DNA of 64,000 nucleotides, from the NCBI GenBank assembly GCA_947359465.1, contig OX375876.1:118849444-118913443 (forward strand). The letters are read 5' to 3'. This document shows positions 22,889-38,000 of the stretch, one piece after another. Within the stretch, counting starts at the first letter, position 1. Each line of letters starts with the position of its first letter. The position numbers and the translations under genes were made by a program. This DNA is from Metellina segmentata (lineage: Eukaryota > Arthropoda > Arachnida > Araneae > Tetragnathidae). The notes under the pieces were generated by a model. The model saw only the letters and a program-made list of their open reading frames with translations, was not told the DNA's origin and searched no databases.

Positions 22889-23071
22889 CTACTGCTTAGG
22901 AGGTTGTTGCTGTATTTCAATCTTTTCCACTGTCAAGTTAGGATTCATCAGGGTTGCCTCATGGATTGCTTCTGCTAAAGCTTGATCATGATCGATGGGA
23001 TCCCCATCACTATGGATTGTTATTTTCTTTTCTACCCGGGTTTCTATCACACCATCCTTTTCTGTCTTGTA
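22889..23071 (-). CDS. cora: cora coding exon 15, C-terminal domain and stop
   Basis: 183 nt (60 residues plus TAG at 22889-22891): [20 protein letters not shown], then [35 protein letters not shown] and a QQPPKQ end. The [17 protein letters not shown] and DxDHDxALAEAIxEAxxMNPxxxVxKIE motifs are diagnostic of the 4.1 C-terminal domain, which in vertebrate 4.1 binds NuMA and similar partners. Acceptor CGCTTACAG. Confidence 0.97.
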   Translation of the reverse strand, partial: YKTEKDGVIETRVEKKITIHSDGDPIDHDQALAEAIHEATLMNPNLTVEKIEIQQQPPKQ

Positions 23072-26000
23072 CTGTAAGCGAAAAGCATACTTTCAAACAA
23101 ATATGACATTGCAATCAATACATCACATCACGGCTGTAAATACTGCCGTAACTTTTAAAGGTGAATTTCCAATGTTATGTGAATACCTGCCTAAAGACAT
23201 GCTTCTCCATACCACAATGGTCTTCTACTGGAATCCAGTTTTGCAACATGCAGAAACGTATTTAGCCTTATAATTTATAAAACTAGGAATTTGTTTTTAG
23301 GAGCTGTGGTGGTACTGCAGCTAGGAGGCAATATTTATGCAAGGTTAGAATGCTTTGATGGGTTTTGTGGCATATTCGGCTAAGCCAAACAAAGTCAAGT
23401 AAATAGACACTTGCAAAAAAGTTTTAATGACAAAGAGAGAAATACACCCAATGAGGAATTGGACTTACATTGCCTACAACTCGCATGTTACTTGCACAGT
23501 GGGCTATAAAAACCCTATTAAAAATTGACAGCAGAAAGTCAGGTGTCAAAGAATAACTGAACATTTTCCCTCAATTGCCAAAATGTTCTGCTTTAGTGAT
23601 TTTCGTGAGTGCTTAAATGTAGTGCAATGATGCTTTGATGTGTCTACTTAAAAGTAAGCATGTAGAATGTTAGAGGAAACTAAAAAATGGTGGATCAGAG
23701 GGATTCCGAAGAAGCAAACAAATTCAGATAAGTTAGGCATTATGACACTTGTATCCAAAACATCAGTCATTAAAACAAAATGTTGGCACAAAGTACTGCT
23801 GATTTCGCATAGGAGTCTTAAATTTTCCTATAGGTTTCTACTGTGTGGACTTAATCAAGCCTTTGACGCTAATCATCTTGACACGTGCATAGAACTATAA
23901 GGTTTTAGTTCCATTGTTCAAAAATATTTAAAGGCTCAGAGAGTCAATAACTTCATAATCAATTAATCTCAGCATTTGTCCCGAAAATCCCTCACAATTA
24001 CTTACACTTAAACACTTGGGTCTGAGTTACACTAAAAGCATACCGGATTATTCTTATCTCACCTTGGCATGAATAAGTCATTCAAGTCTGTTAGCCCATG
24101 AAACTTGAGGCCCTTAAGAAATAACTCTAAGTGGAGAATAAGTTGGCCTAAGAGGACAGCTGAGACAGTAGATGTTTGGGGCATAGCCTGAGCAAAGTTA
24201 CAGAGAGAAGAGCTTGCTAATCAATTCAATCTCCATTTTTTCAACTGTCCACTGTGAAGCCTAGAGAGATTAGTAAGGTCTTCTCTGTAGCCCATTTTAC
24301 ACAGGGATGACTGGAGGCATACCAGTCATAAATTGATGAAGTCCTCCAATTTGTGTGTAACAAGTACAATGAAACTTTGATTGTCACAGGGTTGCCATCA
24401 TAACTATATATGTAAAATAGTTGTTTTATAGCCTGAAAAACTGAAAATAGTAGTCAAAATAGTCTCCTCCTAGCAATAATTTAGTAGTCTTTTCTGTTAT
24501 CCTTGTATGCTGACTCAGATAAAAAGAACAGGACACATATGACATCAAAAATTTTTAAACATAGCTAGACAATACTAAGTATGAGTTTATAATTTATAAG
24601 CAAACAGAACTTTGATTTAAGCCAACCGTTGTTACCTTCAATAAAATTGAACTTATTTCTTTAGTTCATTAAACTTTAGAAATCAACCATTATATAAACT
24701 TATAATAATATATATATATATATATATTTCTTGTCCTTCCTTTTAAAATAAATGTTGTGAATAAAATGTACAATCAAAATAGACTTGAATGCTGTTTTTT
24801 TATATAAAAATATTTGGCTGAGAAATGAATGATGAAATCTTTTCTCGATATCGGATTGGACGCAATTTCGCGCTAGTGACCTTCAAAATCGCTGTTGCCA
24901 TTTTTGTTTACCAAAGTTAGTTAAAAATGGATTTAATGCCAACAAATAGTTGAGAATAGTAGCCAATGGCAACACTGCCGTCAGTCCATTATTACGGAAC
25001 ATTGCCGCTCAGAAAGAATGAGCTTCGAAGAAACAAGAAAATGATAGACTATTTTAAAATTTGAATATGTATAAACTGCTATAGAGTGTTCATGTACAAT
25101 ACAAACTACATTGTACCTGGTGTAAATTGTATATTGTGTTTGTTTCTGTAAAATAAAATTCGTATATGTAGTGTATTTCCAGTTCGTAAACGTGCATTTT
25201 TTATCATTCGTTCATATGCAATGGATGGGTTGTTAAAATTTTCTGTCATCCATCTATTCAATTAACCGTCAGGGTCATGACTAGGACCCTGATGGTCAAT
25301 CGATGTTTCACTGTAATTTAATTTTTGAAGTGATTTCATCGTAGGGATTTTTTAAGGATTACTTTAGTTAACTCTCAGATAAATTAATGTATTTGTTACA
25401 AACGTACATCAGGAAACTATCTAAATAAAATGCATGCACTCACTGTTATGGTTTCAACTGTACGTGTTTTGCTGGATACAGATGACGTATTTAAAATATC
25501 CTCTCCAAGAAGAGATGTATCGAGAGGAAGTGGTGAAGCATTAGAAGAACGACTAAATGAACTAAGCACAGGTGATTGAGGGATGTCTGTAGTATAAAAC
25601 ACCTTGCAGGTTTCAGTTTCCACAACTGGCACGTAAGTGGTACTTTGAGGACTACAAGGCTTGCTGTTGGGATTATACATGACAGATTCTGTTTTCACAA
25701 TGGCAGACTGGAAAATAAAACACACTTTTTACTACAGAGTGAATCAACTGCAGCTTAAAATAACTTCATCCAAGAAAAGAAAAATTAATAAAAATAAATA
25801 TTTCATTTGAACTAAGGGCAAACGTTAATGGACATGGCAAAACTTCTGAGAATAATCTCACTGAATTTGTAGCTTTTGAGACTAAACAAATACATTTTAA
25901 ATTCAAATAAGGACTTGGAATCTACATTGTTCATGTTAGCATTCATACTTGTTTCAGTTAGAAGTGGATGGAAACAAAATTTTGTCACTGAAATGAGAGC

Positions 26001-29000
26001 TAAAATTACCTTTAATAAAAAATAAATTAACTGCACCTTGAAGCAATCGACTATTTTGAAATTAACATACACAATTTAACATTTTTTCTTGCAAAATGAT
26101 ATAGATTGCAGTTTTTATTTAGTTTCTAAATGCACTATGATAAAACAGCTTCATAACTTCATCACTCAGCTTTGATAAAATCCAAACACCAGTCCTGCTA
26201 TACTTCCTAAACCCTCATATATGTTAACGTTTAACATATTGCAATGCTATTTAAAAACTACGATGATTTACATGTCACATGTACAACATGTTTAAACATC
26301 TTGAAATAGCAAATGAATTAAAATCACAAAAATGATTTAAATCAAAACATTTTCACACCCTGGAACAAAAATCATTCATTATCAGGTTTTCAAGCAAACA
26401 GATGAGAGAGAGAGATCAGGAGATGTATAGTGAGATGACAAATGGGCCCACGGCTTATCCCTGCAAAGGAGTCCCAACAACTGTGGATGGCCAATAAAGA
26501 GGTCTAAAGGCGTCATCACGTCAGAAAGTGGCTTCGGGAGACGACAAAGGATGGCAGCTCTTTTTTGATCTGACAGCTACTTCGGGTGAGAGAAGTTCTC
26601 CAAAGGCAAGAGGATCACAGAACCATGCTGAGAGAATAATGATTTTGTTCTGGATCTGAATTCACCGCTGTTCTACCAGTGCTCGCATATTGGACGAACT
26701 TCTCGGATATCCTTTCCCCTGGGATGAGCTTAAAGGTGCTCTTGACCAATGTCTGTTAAAAATAGTTGTATTGCAGATTTGCAAACGGTTAATTTTTGAA
26801 AATGTATATAAAACACATTTAGTCTAGAGTTTTGGTGAATTCATTTAGTGCTTCTAAAGTGCTTCCTTAGAATATTTCTAAAAATTCGACAAAGCATAGA
26901 TTAAAGCAAAAAGTTACATGCTCTATTGCATTAAGTACCTGTAACTCTTCTATGGGGCAAGAAATAATTTTTGTGCTCTTTGAAACTTGTTGTGTCATTG
27001 TCTTTTGCTCACTTGTTGTACTGGTTTTCTTTGTTATACATTTTTCAGGTGAAGATGGATTCATTGCAGAACTTTCAGTTGTAGTCACTGTTGTGAAAGT
27101 TGAGGTTGATTCTGACACAACAGGTTGAGTAACAGACTAAAAATGAAGAAAATACTTTAGAAAGATAATTTTTAATTCCTTTATTAAATTCTATATTAAT
27201 AAGGGAATTATCTTTGTTTTGGACTGGCTTTACAACTCTTCTCACTAACATGCAGCTACCTTTATTTAAGCTATTTTCCACTTAAAACTGTTCATTAAGT
27301 TGAAATCTTTTTTCATTCACAAAATTACTTTGCAAACAAACATTTGGTAAGCAAAAATAACCACAGTAGAGAATAATTAAACTTAAGATTTTCAAACAAT
27401 TCAGGAGAATTTAAAGGCAACTAAAAACTAGCAACCATGATAAACATAAAAAAAGTTTTAAAAAATGTAAAAAAGACAAATAAATGCAAAAATTTACACA
27501 AAAATAAACTCAAACATTTAAATATTCATTATAAATTATATAGTTTGTTAATGCAATTTAAGACTTAAATTCAAAACAAAGCAAGCAGCAGACATGAAAA
27601 TGATCAAAATTGCATTCTTTCAATTTTGAATATAACTTTTATTATAAGCATATCCATCCATCCGATTATCACACTAATATACATTATATTAGATATTTGA
27701 TTGAAATGGAGTCACTCACAATCAGCTTTTATAAAATGTGAGCCCTAAATTGCTTAATGTCAAAGTAAAATGCAAGTATTAAGTCCATGAGTGCCAACTC
27801 TAGTGACCCATGCAACTCTGAAAGTATTCTTGGGGCCCCAAATTATGTGGGATAAATACTACAAATGTACAGTAAAAAGAGTCACTAAATGTGTAGTTAC
27901 TCAATCTCATTCCTTAGATATTTCATTACGATACAAAAGCCTAGAACTCAAACACCTTGGATCAATAATTTGAAGGTTGAGGTCCACCCAATACAATATA
28001 CAACAAAAAAATATACATATACTGGTGATGATTGGCCCAAACAAATTAGTTCAAAACTATCCCTTACGAAAACGTTTCAGAGTTCCATCAAAATGAAAAT
28101 TCTAGATGTTTATAGAGAAAACGAGCTCTGATTCAAGGGGTTTCTGGGCATTCTATAAGGATTTCTAGACATTTTATGGAGGTCAATTTATAGAGCTTTA
28201 AGAAAATGGGTCATAATTCTATAGAAATCTTTTGTAGGGGACACAATAAACCTTTCATCACACAGTATTTGAGTACAAGCAACTGAGTCCCATCCCAATA
28301 ATTTCCCAAGTTTGCACCATTTATTAAGTTCTTTCGTAACTTTTAAACATAAAATTAAATAGTTTAGAGATAGTCTAACAATAAACCTAGTGTTAAAATT
28401 TTACTCACTTTGGATGTCCGAAAAGAAGCAAAGTGTAAACTGTTTGCAAAAAGCATGTTTTTGGAGTCATATCAACCCCTCCTTACACATTCATGTTAAT
28501 CATTCCCGATCTATGTTCAGATCCAGATACCCCACAGAAAAATAAATTGTCCATCATTTAGAATTAGAGTGCAAAACTAAAAATGAATTACCGTTTTGAG
28601 ACGGTTAAGAATAATCAATGATTACCGGTTTCTGTGTTAGATTTTATTATTTTAAGATCTACTCAGGGATCAGTGTATTCAGCAGCAGCAGTTGAAAATT
28701 CTGCCATACACCAGTTACTGTATGCGATCAATGTCACTCCCCAATTTTTTAAGTTTGGGGACTTAATTCACCATTTATTACTTTTTGCTGAGAATAAAAG
28801 CTGATTGTTTCCCTTTTCAAACAAAATTTTTGATGGAAATGAATTGTGCAGTAAATATTTACATGTTAACAAAAAATTGAGTTGTATTGCCTTCACAACA
28901 GCAATTGCTGTTGTTTCAGATTCCCTTAAAATCATTTTGTAAGGAAATAACTAGAATATTAAACCGATAATAAAGTAATTTATGGTAAATGCGAGTCATT

Positions 29001-32000
29001 TGCAAACCCTGCTTAGCATCATGTCTGGTACTAACTTAGTTTTGTAAAAGAAATTTTAAGCACAACTGAAATCTACCTGACTCACAGAATCAGAAACCTT
29101 GTGATCTTTATCATTTGCCATGGTGTAAGGTTCGTCCAGAACCGAACAATTTGCTTTAATGGTAATAACTCGAGGACACTTTGAAGAAGACGATGCATTC
29201 GAAGCACTGCGGACTGGAATGCTTTGCATAGAGTGAGTGGTAGCAGTTTCCACATCGTATTCATTCATGCTACCTTCGGAAGATGCAAGAGATGCCAGTG
29301 AGCTGGATTTGCGTGCGTGGTCCGGTTCACTCCCAATGACCCGTTCTGCTGTTTCTTTTGATACCGGACCAGCAAACCCATTCTTTGACATCCCATTGTG
29401 TACACCATTTCTATTCAAAACACTTTCTTGCATTTCTTTGGCTTTACGTTTATTCTTAGGGCCAGGATCAATACACAGCGAGAGAGGTCTATTGGGACTA
29501 CTGGCTTCCAGTACTTGGGAATGGGTTGTTACTGGACCGTACGAAACTCTATCCTGAGGCCAAAACTTTTGATATGGTTCCAACTTCTTGTGGACATGTA
29601 TTTGGTTTTATTGTTATCACGTTAAAAAAGTTAATGGAGCGGGAGGCACAGATGACACAAACATGCAAAAGTCAGGCAAATAGGTGATCAGAAGAGAAGT
29701 GGTGCATGCAAATAAACAAAAAAATAAGTTATTAACACAATCTTGAGTGAGTAAAACAAATGTGTGAAAGAGAAAGAAATATTTATAGGACTGTAAAATG
29801 GAGAAATGTATAAACAGTAGAAATATACTATTTATTTACGTAGTTTGAAACTGTGAGGTGCTATATAAAGACCTTGAGAATTGTTAAAAAACTGTATTTT
29901 TTGGTACTAATTATGTTTTACACAAACATTGCAATTTTTTCTAAACAGATTCCTGTTACTGTAACTTTTACAAAAGCTAACATTACTGTATTTGTCTGAA
30001 TCTGAATAATTCTTAGACCATGGTCTTGAAACAATGAAAGCAAATTGCCTCTCACCAACATTGTACAAAAAGGCGATTCTCCATTAAATGTATGTAGCTT
30101 GCATACAAGTGCAACTTTTCAAGGGATAACATCTCTAAAAACTTTTTATTTATTTTAGAATAAAAAAAATGATTGTTGGAAATTTATACAATTTTATTTA
30201 GCAAAGATTAGAGCAATTAAAGAATTATTATAAAAAAAGAACAAATGCAAGTGAAACGTAAGTAGGAAGGGATATATGCATATATTATAAAATGGTAAGA
30301 AGCAATAAATATTTTGATTTAATTTTAGTTACTTAGCATATATGTACTTGTCCTACAACTTGAAAATATTGATTTCTTTCTACCAAGTACTCATATTTTA
30401 ACAAACCATTATGTCATCGAATTTATTAATTTTTATAAATTAAATATTTTGAATGCTGATGTAGTAATGTTCTGAATTCAAGCACACATTTGATTTATAC
30501 TTAATCTTAACACAATAAAAGTAAAAAGATTGAGTACACAAATAAAATTTTGAAAACATGCACACAACAAGTATATACATAGCAATTTCATAAACACATA
30601 TAAGGAAAGTTTTTAGTGAAACAGAGGAATACACACAGGATAGTTACAGGGATTAAATTTGCACTGTCAACAGTTCAGTCTGTTTAAGCAATAGACAAAT
30701 GCATAGCCAATGTGGCTCCATTTAGGTATAGGGAGTCAAGAACCAAAACGGTTTGAAAAAGGTTGTCCTAGAAAAGTTTCTATTATAGTTTTATAACATT
30801 GATTTTCATATTCCTTACATTTTACAAATACATATTTAAAAAAAAATTTAGCATCAGAAAATTGGATGGAAATATTGCAAATAGTTATCCAAAAGATATT
30901 CTCATTTAAATCAGTGATGCATAAGTAGGGAACAAGTTTATAATCAAGTAGAATTGACCTCACAAATAATTCGATTTTGATATTACTTAAAGTTTTTATC
31001 TTGTCATTTTAAAGTAAATTTTCACATGAACTGTTTTCAATAAAGCACAAAAAAGTCGCTTAATGGTTTGAAAAGGTACAAAAAATAGGGAAAAAGCTTT
31101 TATTTTTGAAAGAATAATTCACAAAGGCACAATGAATAACAAGACAAAAGGTAAAGACACACACATGCAACACATCTATAGAATAGGATTAAGTATACTC
31201 AGCTAAGCTAAATTCACAAATAAATGAAACATGTTCAGACACTCATGCACACAAATGCAAATTTTAGATAGAAAGAATATAAAACGAAAAAATGTATGCT
31301 TATTATTTTTTGAATTACAATACAAAAATACAATTAATTTCATGCTTAGTGTATAGTTTGTTTTAGGCCAATTTGTATCAAGTTGTTAAATAATAATTCT
31401 TTCTAATACATAGGAAGTATGTAACAAGTTTCTAAAACCCCTTTATATTAGTCTGCCATAACATCTAAATTTTCATAAACTGTAAAAGTCATGAGGAGGA
31501 AAATTTTGTATACTTTTTTAGAAACAGAAGATTAACAATAGTTCGAAACTTCTTCAAGTATTGCAGTTTTGTTCAGGGAAAATATGTATCAAAATTTCAT
31601 TCCAGTAAAATGCAAGTATTACAAATGCTATTAAAGAGTCCAAATCATTAAAACAAATGTCTCAAACATTTACATTAATTCCTCAAACTTCTTAATTAGG
31701 AATGGTGTGGACGAACTTCTTAATCAACATGTGGTATAAGAATATCATGCACTTACTTTGGTAAGATTAAAAAACAAATTTAAATATCTAAAAAAATTTA
31801 GAGTCTGATTTTTTTTTTTGAGATTTGTATAACATACATAACAATTATTTTAAAATGAAATGGTTCTAAACTAAATTTTTATACATAATAATAGCAAAAA
31901 AATGACTAAATATTTTAAAGTCAAATTTTATTACATACAGTATTAAGGCATTTTTCCAATAACTAATCTGACACTGAAAGAGTACAGAAACTAATCAATT

Positions 32001-35000
32001 GAAACAAGGTAGAAATTAGAGATAGAAGATTAAGAAACTTAACAGAGGAAGGTAGTCACAGTAAGGAGTTAAGAAAGACAACCTCAGAATTTTTAATATT
32101 TTCATCGGGGGCGTATCGCATTTTGACTCCGTTTGTGAGGTCAGGAGACTGTCGGTTTATGAGGTAATGGTCCATAGTAGGAAGAACGGCTATTCCGCCT
32201 GAAGGTTTCTGAAAAATGGAAATAACCTTTCATAAGAACACAACAGGTAAAAAAATATTTTAAATTAAGGTAATAAATAGGGTGACTTCTCCCATTCTGA
32301 TTTAGATGGGGATAAAAACACAGAAATATGTGGAAACGAATTTTTGAAAAATAAAACTTTTTGAGAAAGTGACAATGATGATTCTGACAATAACCAGAAC
32401 AATTTTATATTTACAAAACTCAGGATTACACAGAATGGAAAACATATAATTAGGGCAACTTTTTTGTTGCGGTAAAAATGGGAAAAATTGCATTTATCAT
32501 TCCCAAAAGTTGCATTTATTTTTGAAACACTAAATTCTAAAATAAATTATTCGTAAAAAATGAAAAAAAATTCAAAATATATCGACAATTTTAGTCGTGT
32601 ACAACAGTATTATAATACATACTGAAATAGAGAAGAACGTTGAATAGCAGATCCTTCCCAGTAATTTTTTCAACATTGAAAACCTGCACCAGCCGCGGTC
32701 ATATAATATGCTGTATCGGATAGTAGAAGTGCAAAATCCTTTCGTTTAACATTCAGAGATTTTAAAACGTCATCTACAAGGTGAACAACATACTGATAAT
32801 CAACACTCCCCTCACAAACTCTGCAGTCAATTATGCAAGTTTCCTCTGGATTATCAAGAGTGCCATACAATGTGTTAAAGTAGTTTTTGCCATTTATTAC
32901 ACTTTTGTCTTAGGACGAACACCTTCTTACCATGAACTTGTTTGATTCGCAGTACTTCGGCGTTCGCAAGATCAGACACACGTGATCGAAGGGTTGATTT
33001 AGAGAGCAAAAAATGAAATAGTAATTTGTTATTAATTAATTTTAAGCAATATTTTTTTAAAGTTGCATTTATGCAGAAAGTTGCATTTATGCTGCGGTTA
33101 TAACTCACATACTATACACACCATGTTGGAGGAATTTTGGTTTTAGTATTTTACATGCAGCATAGAACTTATGAAAAAAAGTTGCATTTGTTGCAAAAAG
33201 TTGCCCTACATATAATAGATGACTGGTCAATTTGATTCTTGAAATATTTTACATAAAAGTAATGGTTCAACTGATTTTGCCAAGGAAACATCAACGAGTT
33301 CATCATGACTTCAAGTCAATGGTATGCACAGAATTATACATAAGAATCAGTCTGGTAAATTTATATGAAATACAGGGGAAGTGAAATTGAAGTATATTTA
33401 ATATAACAACCTTGGAAAAGCGTTTTTCGAGCTTATAAAAAGTATGTGAAAACTTCCAAGAAAATTCTTAAAACTGTATCAATTGCAAATAAAGTATGCA
33501 GGTAATATAAATTAGATAAATTAATGTTAAAATATATCTAAATAATTCAGTGTCAAGAAAAACCAAACATTTTTTCTGTTTTCTAAATTTCACTGCTTTA
33601 TTTCTTACTGTGGCAGAAATAATTCTTATACAAAAATATTGTAAAATAAGCTGTACCGAACCAAAAAAAATTTAGTTGCATAGAACTTTAGAATTCTAAT
33701 AGAAACGAAATTTCATTTCTATAGAAAAAACAAGCTGATTCTATAGAAAAGTATTTTTATAAAATAGTTCTATAGACAAATTCCATAGATAAGTAAAAGT
33801 CATGTAACAAAAGAAATGAGATTCTATAGGTTTCTTGACATTTTGCAGATTTCTATAGAGGTTACTTCAAAGAGTTTAAGAAAATGGGCCATAATTTTAT
33901 TGGATTCTAGATCACATTCTATAGAAATTTTTATAGAATCCTCTATAGAAATTTTTCGATAGGGTTAAGGTAACTAAAAATAAAAATGACACCGTCCGGA
34001 TATTACAGCTATTTTACACAATTTACTTAATGGTGTCAAATTAACGCTGCCATTTCACGGTAATGGCAGTATCGGTCTTTTTATTGTTGAATTATTACAA
34101 AAAGCTTTTAAATATAAAGCCTCCTTGTCTCGATTTTTTAGTGGAAGGTCTACCAGCCACCAAGAAGCATAAGCATCTCAGGAATTTCTCGATGGCCTGG
34201 TCTGTCACAGCAAGCCCTAACTAAAAAATAGTGGGAGCCCATAAAAGCCAGGATTTTGGGTGTTGGTGTTCATGTTTCCCGTTCTCAACAAACTTGTTTT
34301 AATCAGATTTGTGCACATTCTCATAAAATATCCAAACACTTATTCATGTATCTTTAATTTATTTCATACTCACCTTATTTTCTAAGTGCTGTATAAATTC
34401 TGGAGATGGGTCATATGCTTGTATAAAATTAGACTGAGGAATGCTTTGTCTGTCTTTTTTCCTGAAATCATCTCCCATAGGACTGCGGAGAGGTGGGCCA
34501 GCTAACGTATGCCTCTTATTTTCTGCAGTTCTGGATTCTGACATTGTGCGATTTCTGTACCCCAGAGCTATACAAAAGTAGAGATGTCAAGCAGGGTATA
34601 AAATTAGGAGCAGAAAACAGGCATCAATGGTATTTAAACATTCTTTCTCAGTAGCCAACCCTGGTAGTTTCAAAATGTATTTCGTTTACAAGACCACAGT
34701 GTAAATGCCCAAGACTCGGACACAGATTTATTTACATTTGGGAGGCCATTTTTATCTTTAACCCCTTGGGTACAGATTTATTTGAAAAAGTAGTTTGGAT
34801 TATCGTTTGCACATTAGTTACTGTTATATTTTCGTATTATCGACTGTACACTAATTATTGTTATATTTCGTATTATCATTTGCACACTAGTTGCTGTTAT
34901 ATTTTTGTATAATTTCGTTTGATAAGAATGGCAGCAGTATGAGAGAGATAGCACAGTTTCTGATCTCAGCGTTCATTCCAAAAAAGAATGTCTGTTAACG

Positions 35001-38000
35001 CACCCGTGCAAATATTTCTACGTATGGAGTCAGATTAAATAAAGTGTATTTTTGTAGAGAACGATTGAACGATTTAATTCAAGGACAGTCTCGTAACACC
35101 AATCACTCTTGCCATGGACAAGAACCTACATGTTTAATTTTGTCCTGGTTTGAATGACGAATTAGACTCGTCATCCGTAACTTAAGCAAAACAAGTGCAT
35201 GACAAGTCTCGGTCATCAAATGTACCAAAGGGGTTAAGGACTTTTAATGTTTGGGATCATTTTTTTCTATTTATAGTTCAGATTGTTATACAATTTGCAG
35301 ATAAATTAGGGTACAAATTGTTAGCAGAAAGAATAAACGGTTCATTTGTTGGAATTTGCATCATTTAATTGCAAGTATTCAGTAAACCTGAAAATATTTT
35401 TTAATGACACGAGTCTAAAAACTCAATTGTTAAAACAAAACTTAACAAGAATACATAAAAGTGATTAAGCAAATTTTAGCATAGCTATTTGTGAAAAAAC
35501 ACCATATCTGATCAGTGGGCTTTGTAAAAATATTTACTCATATCTAATCTGAAGATGGGTAAAACCTATATGGAGGACCATATTGTGTTTGTGAGCCAGT
35601 TAAAACTATTCTGAGAGTTGTATCTGATCTGCAGGCTTGAGGTACTTATTCACAACTTATTTATCTTTAGCGCATGGTCCTTTATTTTGCACATATGGAC
35701 CATTATCTTATGTGCAGTCTTTTGTAGATGCCACCTGATTCTAATCTGAGAGTAGCTCAAAATCCAAAATGCAACTAAAAGCTGCTAATTTTGAGCCCTG
35801 TTAAAGAGAGGATATATACTTAACAATGTATTAAAAGCAGATTTTAATAAATTTCCTTTTTACACCTTTTCAAAAAAACATTTTAAGCATCTGACAAATT
35901 TACTGGTAAATAGGAGAAAAATTGTCGATAATCAAATATGTGATACTTTTAGAATGTACTGGGATAGTTTTAGTTATCAAATTACAGTAAAAGTTTAAAG
36001 GTTTTTTCAAAGATAAAAATGTTAATTTTAAGAAAATTGAGTTATAAGTTTTAAATTTGAGTAGGGTAGGTGTTCCAAATATCGCCCCTTTGCTTAATAT
36101 CGACTACTCGTGTTTGCAAGCTACTATGCGTGACATCTGTGACTTTATTTGTAACACTATTGCATTTGAAGTATTTGAGGCTGCGAGCAACATATTTTTT
36201 TGTCTCCAATCCATTCAGGGAATAAGGGAATATCCAGGTAAGTGTTTCCAAATCATAATTTCGTTTATATGATTTTAAAGTACATTAAATACTAAAGATA
36301 CATATGTATATGCTCTACTAGCAACTCATTTTTAATAGTAGCTCCTAATTTTGCCAGTTGGGTGTTAATAGGAACAAGGGTAGGCTATATTAAGAACCAA
36401 CTTTTAAAAAATTTCTTTGGAAACTTCTTGAAGTTTCACTAGTTAACTTAAACTGACATAAGTAAAGAAGGTATAGAATCACTGGAAACTAAAGGAGAAC
36501 AGTTTCTAGTGATATTCATTTAGTTTCGAGCTTGATTTCAAAACCCAGGAGACTGAGATACAAAGAAATAGTTAGGGTAGGCAATATTTGGAGCACCTAC
36601 TCAAGTGTTATTAGTTGAATTATCAGCTCATGTTCATTATTAGTTTAATTATCTTTAAAAGCTTTGAATAAAAACTAATTAAAATCTACAAACTAGAAAC
36701 AATTTGTGCCAAACTGGGCTTTATGAAAGCAATTCAAAACAAAAAAGAGAGTAACAATGAGTCATCCTGCATTCTACTGTTATGTACTTACAGCTCAACG
36801 AAACCAATTTGGCAATATTTTACCAAAATAGCGCAAAATGTATGAAAAATAAGCAATTAAAACAGGGATTACAGGTATATTTGTGGTTTTCCTTAAAAAT
36901 TAGTGCTTTAAAGAAGTTTTTACTAGTCTAGCTTTTTCTGATTCCGATGTTTTTATTTCATACTTGGACACAGTTTGGCATTAAAACATTGAAATTGGGG
37001 TTCCTTGAATATTTTCTCCCCCAGGAAATATTCAGAAAATTAAGTTTCAGTTTTATCACCTTACAGTAGTTTATAATAAAAGATTTTCTGAAAGATAAAA
37101 ATGTTAATTTTAAGAAAATAGAGTATAAAGATCGAATTTTGTGTAGTGAATTATTTTTTCTGTCCGGAAGACCGGAAAAAAGTGCTTTTCAGAGAGACTT
37201 TAGGAAAATTTGTCAAGAATGCAATGTGCATGAAATTCATAACATGATAAATCATTTGAAGAATAAATTAATCTTAGCATGAGGGTTTTAAAACTTACCT
37301 GACATTCCACCATCCATACTTCGAGAAGTAAAACGCTTGTTGCTCATGGTCCTCTCAAAATGAGGAGGTGGTCTGTCTATCATAGCACTCGCCATTCGCG
37401 TTTGGTATTGCGTTCGGCCTGAATACCTGAATTTTGATCCAAAGCGTGGTATGAAGAGTTTAGGTTTTGGAGGAGGTTCTGGCATCATTAACCTTTTAAA
37501 AATGAAATGACATTGAACATGACCATCACTCTTTTATATAAAAAGAATAAAGTACTTTATGAGGACATTTCAAAAACTTGTGAAAGTGTTTAGAGAATCT
37601 CATTTTGTTAGGAATTAGCATTTCTTTATAAAACTAAATAAAAGAACCACATGAAAGTCCTGGAAAATAAAATACACCGAGAAAGTGTTTAAAAAATTTA
37701 TTATGTTTTCGTTACAAAATCTTGAGTTATTCAAGCTTATTGATCTGAAATATGATAAAAATTTTAGTAGTAGAAATAACAAAATCAATTTTACCTAAAA
37801 AAGGTATGATGCTCAACACAAACTTTCCAAAGCCTTTTTGCAGCTCTATGATTTGGAAGTTTGAAACCAATTGTACTTTCAAATTGTTCAAACTGTAGAT
37901 TAAAACAAATAAAAAATGTAGTAAGAGAACAAATTAAAAACACGTTACAAATGCATCAATTTTATAATCCTAAAAAGATAAAATAATTACATTTTCACAC

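Noticed and set aside
28405..28440. Possible 31-nt coracle micro-exon between TTTTTGCAAACAG and GTGAGT on the minus strand
   Set aside because: Inclusion would shift the frame between exons 12 and 13, which otherwise join in phase 0.
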